Shown piece by piece: positions 13,943 through 16,992 of a DNA stretch of 16,992 bases; positions within the stretch are counted from its first letter, which is position 1; the number at the start of each line of letters is the position of its first letter. Origin of the DNA: Chloroflexota bacterium. GTDB taxonomy: Bacteria > Chloroflexota > Limnocylindria > Limnocylindrales > CSP1-4. The stretch covers positions 1 to 16,992 of the forward strand of contig JAJYGO010000095.1 of assembly GCA_021785115.1 (NCBI GenBank), written 5' to 3'. Both the position numbers and the translations under genes were made by a program. The notes under the pieces were generated by a model that was not told the origin of the DNA, searched no databases, and saw only the letters and a list, made by a program, of their open reading frames with translations.

Positions 13943-14416
13943 GGCCGGAGTTTTCGGCCCTGACCTGAGCTTCGGCTTAGCGGGCCCTGAGACTTCGAGC
14001 ACGGCCGAGCCCGTCGCACGTGCAACGCGGATGCCGGCCATGCCCGGGTGACACGCCTCCGGTCGTGGTGGACGACGAGTCCGGCCCGCACGTTGAGCTC
14101 GAATGTGATGAGGGTCGGGCTGGTCTCGCTCGATGGGTGCCCCAGCCACGAGCCGGCTCGGGCACCCCTGCCGAACTGCTTGCGGAGCTTGCGCTCGGAA
14201 CGCCCTCCCAGGACATCGATGCCTCGGACCCCATGGCCGGCGGTCCAGCGGTGACGCAGCGCCAGCGCTAGGTGCCCCCGCCGAGGAGCGGCGCCCGTGG
14301 AGTCAAGCGGCCGCGACCGACCTGAATGTCCCGGCCCGACTGCCGCTGGAGATCGAGGTTACGGGGGCGGAGCGATCGTCATTGCATCCCGACCTCCTGG
14401 CTCTTGAAGGACCCCG
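13943..14416 (-). pseudogene. Non-genic stretch with broken coding remnants, possibly a decayed cupredoxin-like gene
   Basis: No intact gene is seen on either strand. On the minus strand AGGAGG (14393-14398) precedes ATG 14382, but the frame stops after seven codons at TAA (14359-14361). Beyond the stop the same frame is open and contains LITFELNVRAGLVVHHD near 14090. A different frame just downstream reads EACHPGMAGIRVARA near 14045, a Cys-His-Met pattern like a cupredoxin C-terminus. One nonsense change and one frameshift would explain this. The plus-strand frame at 14020-14271 has weaker codon bias. Confidence 0.3.
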
Positions 14417-14587
14417 TTAGGTAGCCTGCTCAAGGGCCGGGTGGCCGTCCGCACCGTGCGGGGTGTGATAGAAGCTGTGGTGCATGACAGGGTCGACGGC
14501 GACGACGTGGGGCGCCGTCGGCGAGAGTCCGCTCCGAGACACCGTCAGGGTGCGGCCGTGCTCGTCGAAAATCGTGACCGTGCGACG
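14417..14587 (-). other. Coding-like, His-rich segment in frame after the CopCD stop codon
   Basis: Directly after the TAG of the CopC-CopD gene the same frame continues for 56 codons to TAA at 14417-14419. It reads as protein, with VTIFDEHGRTLTV, then HVVAVDPVMHHSFYHTPHG and a good share of G/C third positions. Possible starts are an internal GTG (TVSRSG) or ATG (MHHSF). The His-rich end could bind metal. It may be the tail of a different gene that lost its front, an independent small gene, or a readthrough extension. I cannot name a family. Confidence 0.4.
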
Positions 14588-16690
14588 CTACGGCGGCGTC
14601 TGCACCGTGATCGGCCCGTTCAGCTGAGCGTACGTCTGGTTCATGATGTGGCCCTCCGCGCGCATGTCGGCGCGCCGGAGGAGCCCGTCCGACGTCCCCA
14701 CCCAGATGCGGAACCAGGCTGGGATGTCGGGCCGGACGAAGCCGATGATGGTCGAGGGGACACCATCCACCGTGTCCGTGCCAAGGATGCGGACCGCCGC
14801 CGCGCCCGCCCAGAAGTCTCGGTAGTAACCCGTCGGCCAGCTGAAGCCGGGTGGCGGGAACGCCGACTCGACCCACGGTCCCGTGCCGGTCCGCCGGAAC
14901 TGGTCCAGGCCGGCGAGGATCTGGGTCGAGTCGTTGACCGTGATCTCGGCCCGGTCAGGGGCCTGGAATTTGTATGTCGAGACGATCGTCGGCCCGTTCC
15001 CGCCCCCTTGCAGTCTCTCGGTGAGGACCGCGGACTTCAGTGCCTCTTCGCTGGTCAGCGCCTGAGCGAGTTCCTCCGAGCCGTCAAGCGCCGGGAGGGC
15101 CGCGGACGCCTCGATCGAGATCGGGCCGCGATTGGAGTCGATCGAGACGGCGAGGTGCCATTCGCCGGCCTTCCCGAAGGTCGTTGTGCCGGCGAAGCAG
15201 CCGAGTCCACAGGACTCGTCGAGCGTGGTCGTTGCCGAGGCGTCGCCTGAGCCCGCCGTGAAGCGGGCGTTGCGCAGGCCGTCGCCAGCATCTACGCCCA
15301 GGACCTGGACGCGGACCTCGGCCGGCCCCGGCCGCGGCGGTAGGACCGTCAGACCGACGATGAACGGTCCCGACGCGTCGGCGATCGAGAGCGCGTCGCG
15401 CCCGCCAAGGTCGGCCAGCACAGGATCCGTCGTGGTGATGCTGGCGGCGGAGGCTTCGGCATCGCGCGGCGGGTTCGGAAACCCGACGAGGAGGGTCGCA
15501 AGGCCGAGGGCCAAGAGGGCCGCGCCAGTCTCTGCGCGGACCGGACCCCGCAGCGTCAGTTCGGTGGTAGACGGCTGCCGCCGCCAGATGAAGTGGATGA
15601 AGCCGAACGACGCCATCGCGACGAACGCGACGGACTTGGCGACCAGGACGAGGCCGTACCCGGTCTGGACGAGGTCGGCCGGATCGGCCAGCTCGAGGAC
15701 CGCGTTGACGAGGCCCGTCGCGGCGGTTAGCACAGCAGCGGTCACGGCATATCGCGTGTACGTCCCGAGCGCGCGGCGCAGGTCCGGTGCGGCCAGGAGC
15801 GATGCGGTGATCGCGTAAACCCACACGCCGACCGCGGCGAGGTGGACGGCAAAGGACGCCGTTGCGATCGGCGGCATGACCGAGGACGCGGCGTGACCGG
15901 AGGCCGCCTCGGCTAAGATCGCCAGGCCGGCGAGAATGATCGCCACAGGTGGGAACCGAGGGCCGATAAGGGCGCCTAGTGCGGTGGCCGCGAGGACGAC
16001 CAGCCGCGCCTCGCCCGACGGACTGGCGAACACCCCGCCGATCGCGCTCAGCGAGCCGGTCGCGACGAAGGCCGTGGAGACCATCGACAGCGCGGTCCCG
16101 GCGAAGGCGATCAGTGGGGCGAGGCGCGCGATGCGCGCCGTCTTCGCGGGGTCGAGACCCGCTGTTCGCGATGGACGACAAAGCAGGCCCGATGCCAGCC
16201 AGGTGCCGAGTGCCACGAGGGCCGCGAATCGGCCGACCAACCCGAGAGGTCCTTCGGAGTCGAGTGGGCTGTCGGCGATCGTCGTCCCGGGATTGGCCGC
16301 TGTCCCGACCGCGAACGAGTAGGTACCCCTGAGGGTGTGGCCGTCGAGCGCCGAAACGCTCGTCCAGGCGACCGTGTACTGGCCGGTGGGGAGCAGCCCG
16401 AGCGGGCGTCGCACTGCTCGCGGATCGCCCGCGACCTCCAATGTCGGCCCCTGGCCAACGTCGGCGCCGGAGGCATCGAGCACTTCGATCCGGCTCAATG
16501 CAACGTTGAGCGGCTCGGTGAATTTGATCACGACGGCCGCGGGTGCCTGGGCGAGGCCGGTCCCGGGTTCGGGCGACGCGAGGAGAAGCTCTGCGTGGGC
16601 CAGGGTCGGCGCCGGCGCCCCGAGAAGGAGCATGCCCACGACGAGAACCCCAAGGACACGGAAGCGCCATCGGGGTGGCCCCTCGCTCAT
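14588..16690 (-). CDS. CopC-CopD fusion protein with additional extracytoplasmic domains
   Basis: The protein has 700 residues from ATG 16690. A signal peptide (1-31, ending TLAHA) leads to a CopC domain (32-128) with N-terminal His32 (HAELLLASPEPG), a KFTEPL strand and DGHTLRGTYSFAV (His118). CopD-like helices fill about 148-405, including ASGHAAS (His266), HLAAVGVW (His283) and FGFIHFIWRR. Next is an extracytoplasmic beta domain (about 435-535) with a CGLGC pair (Cys494, Cys498). A C-terminal part (about 545-700) resembles LppX/LprG-type lipoproteins, ending near ITVQTPP. CopC binds periplasmic copper and CopD is linked to copper uptake. I placed the start at the signal peptide, but the frame is open upstream into the permease sequence, so a larger fusion cannot be excluded. 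Confidence 0.85.
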   Translation of the reverse strand: MSEGPPRWRFRVLGVLVVGMLLLGAPAPTLAHAELLLASPEPGTGLAQAPAAVVIKFTEPLNVALSRIEVLDASGADVGQGPTLEVAGDPRAVRRPLGLLPTGQYTVAWTSVSALDGHTLRGTYSFAVGTAANPGTTIADSPLDSEGPLGLVGRFAALVALGTWLASGLLCRPSRTAGLDPAKTARIARLAPLIAFAGTALSMVSTAFVATGSLSAIGGVFASPSGEARLVVLAATALGALIGPRFPPVAIILAGLAILAEAASGHAASSVMPPIATASFAVHLAAVGVWVYAITASLLAAPDLRRALGTYTRYAVTAAVLTAATGLVNAVLELADPADLVQTGYGLVLVAKSVAFVAMASFGFIHFIWRRQPSTTELTLRGPVRAETGAALLALGLATLLVGFPNPPRDAEASAASITTTDPVLADLGGRDALSIADASGPFIVGLTVLPPRPGPAEVRVQVLGVDAGDGLRNARFTAGSGDASATTTLDESCGLGCFAGTTTFGKAGEWHLAVSIDSNRGPISIEASAALPALDGSEELAQALTSEEALKSAVLTERLQGGGNGPTIVSTYKFQAPDRAEITVNDSTQILAGLDQFRRTGTGPWVESAFPPPGFSWPTGYYRDFWAGAAAVRILGTDTVDGVPSTIIGFVRPDIPAWFRIWVGTSDGLLRRADMRAEGHIMNQTYAQLNGPITVQTPP

Positions 16691-16992
16691 TCGTCGGGCC
16701 CGGGTCGGTCGGCGGACCGTCCATCGGCCCCGAGCGCGGGCGTTCACCCAGCCGCCAATGCCGGCCATCTCGTCCGCGCTCATGTCCATCATCGCGAGCA
16801 CCTCAGACCCACCCTTCCGGCGAAATCGGACGACGAGGACCGCTGCCAGAGTGAGGAACACGATGTTGAGCAGCGTCGTGTAGTGCAGGGTCACGCCGGC
16901 CTCGACGACCAGCGCGTTCCGTTCGGTGGGGATGAGCCCGATGGCCCCGAACACGATCTCGACGACATACGCCGCACCGACCATCGCCACGT
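16691..16992 (-). CDS. C-terminal end of a predicted permease (PF03773-like), 5' part outside the window
   Basis: The frame is open from the right edge. It shows two hydrophobic helices (VGAAYVVEIVFGAIGLIP and TTLLNIVFLTLAAVLVVRF) followed by RRKGGSEVLAMMD, the end pattern I associate with the predicted permease family that includes ArsP. Those proteins export organoarsenicals or have unknown substrates. After MMD the frame continues through about 35 hydrophilic residues (WVNARARGRW and an Arg-rich stretch) straight into the CopC signal peptide with no stop. Either the permease and CopCD form one chain, or a stop codon has been lost. Most of the permease is not visible, so the family call is moderate. 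Confidence 0.6.

Noticed and set aside
14020..14271. A plus-strand 83-codon frame that reads somewhat like protein
   Set aside because: Third-position G/C is clearly lower than in the real genes, there is no ribosome site, and it overlaps the minus-strand remnant; not listed as a gene.
15084..16724. A 546-codon minus-strand frame
   Set aside because: It is a shifted reading of the CopC-CopD gene, rich in Arg and Pro, without domains.

Overview
The window is high-GC bacterial DNA with strong G/C preference at third codon positions and several GTG starts. Nearly all genes are packed on the minus strand; only a three-gene block at about 2.7-4.4 kb is on the plus strand. There is no rRNA, tRNA, CRISPR array, transposase or phage gene. 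A soil or aquatic Chloroflexota or actinobacterium-like organism would fit, but this is inference from composition and gene style, not from a marker gene.

Layout. (1) 1-2522, minus: secreted cupredoxin, CBS-like protein, small two-helix membrane protein, membrane-anchored cupredoxin, and an Lgt-family protein cut by the left edge. (2) 2712-4377, plus: DoxX-family membrane protein, a lipoprotein, and a four-helix membrane protein with a Cys-Cys-x-His-His motif. (3) 4681-6782, minus: a mercury-type operon with a free-standing HMA protein, MerA and a CmtR-like ArsR repressor, and an AT-rich inverted repeat in front that looks like its operator. (4) 6972-8531, minus: ZIP-family metal transporter and a TlpA-like thioredoxin. 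(5) 8672-10527, minus: OmpR-type response regulator and a histidine kinase with a Met/His-rich external loop. (6) 10639-13942, minus: small unknown protein, two MacB/FtsX-type permeases and an ABC ATPase carrying a C-terminal YHS metal-binding domain. (7) 13943-14587: broken coding remnants. (8) 14588-16992, minus: one open frame joining the C-terminal end of a predicted permease to a CopC-CopD protein.

Taken together this is a transition-metal (copper/mercury/zinc) island working mainly at the cell envelope: sensing (two-component system, CmtR-like repressor), binding (two cupredoxins, HMA, YHS, CopC), transport (ZIP, CopD, ABC, permease), detoxification (MerA) and thiol redox maintenance (TlpA).

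The most informative unlisted signals are two triple direct repeats with an exact 11-base period. They read CTTGACC-N4 (with variants) on the minus strand, at 10615-10643 before the response-regulator operon and at 8616-8644 before tlpA. They look like binding sites of the OmpR-family regulator encoded between them. The ABC transporter with a fused YHS domain, next to this system, is the best candidate for an undescribed metal-handling machine.
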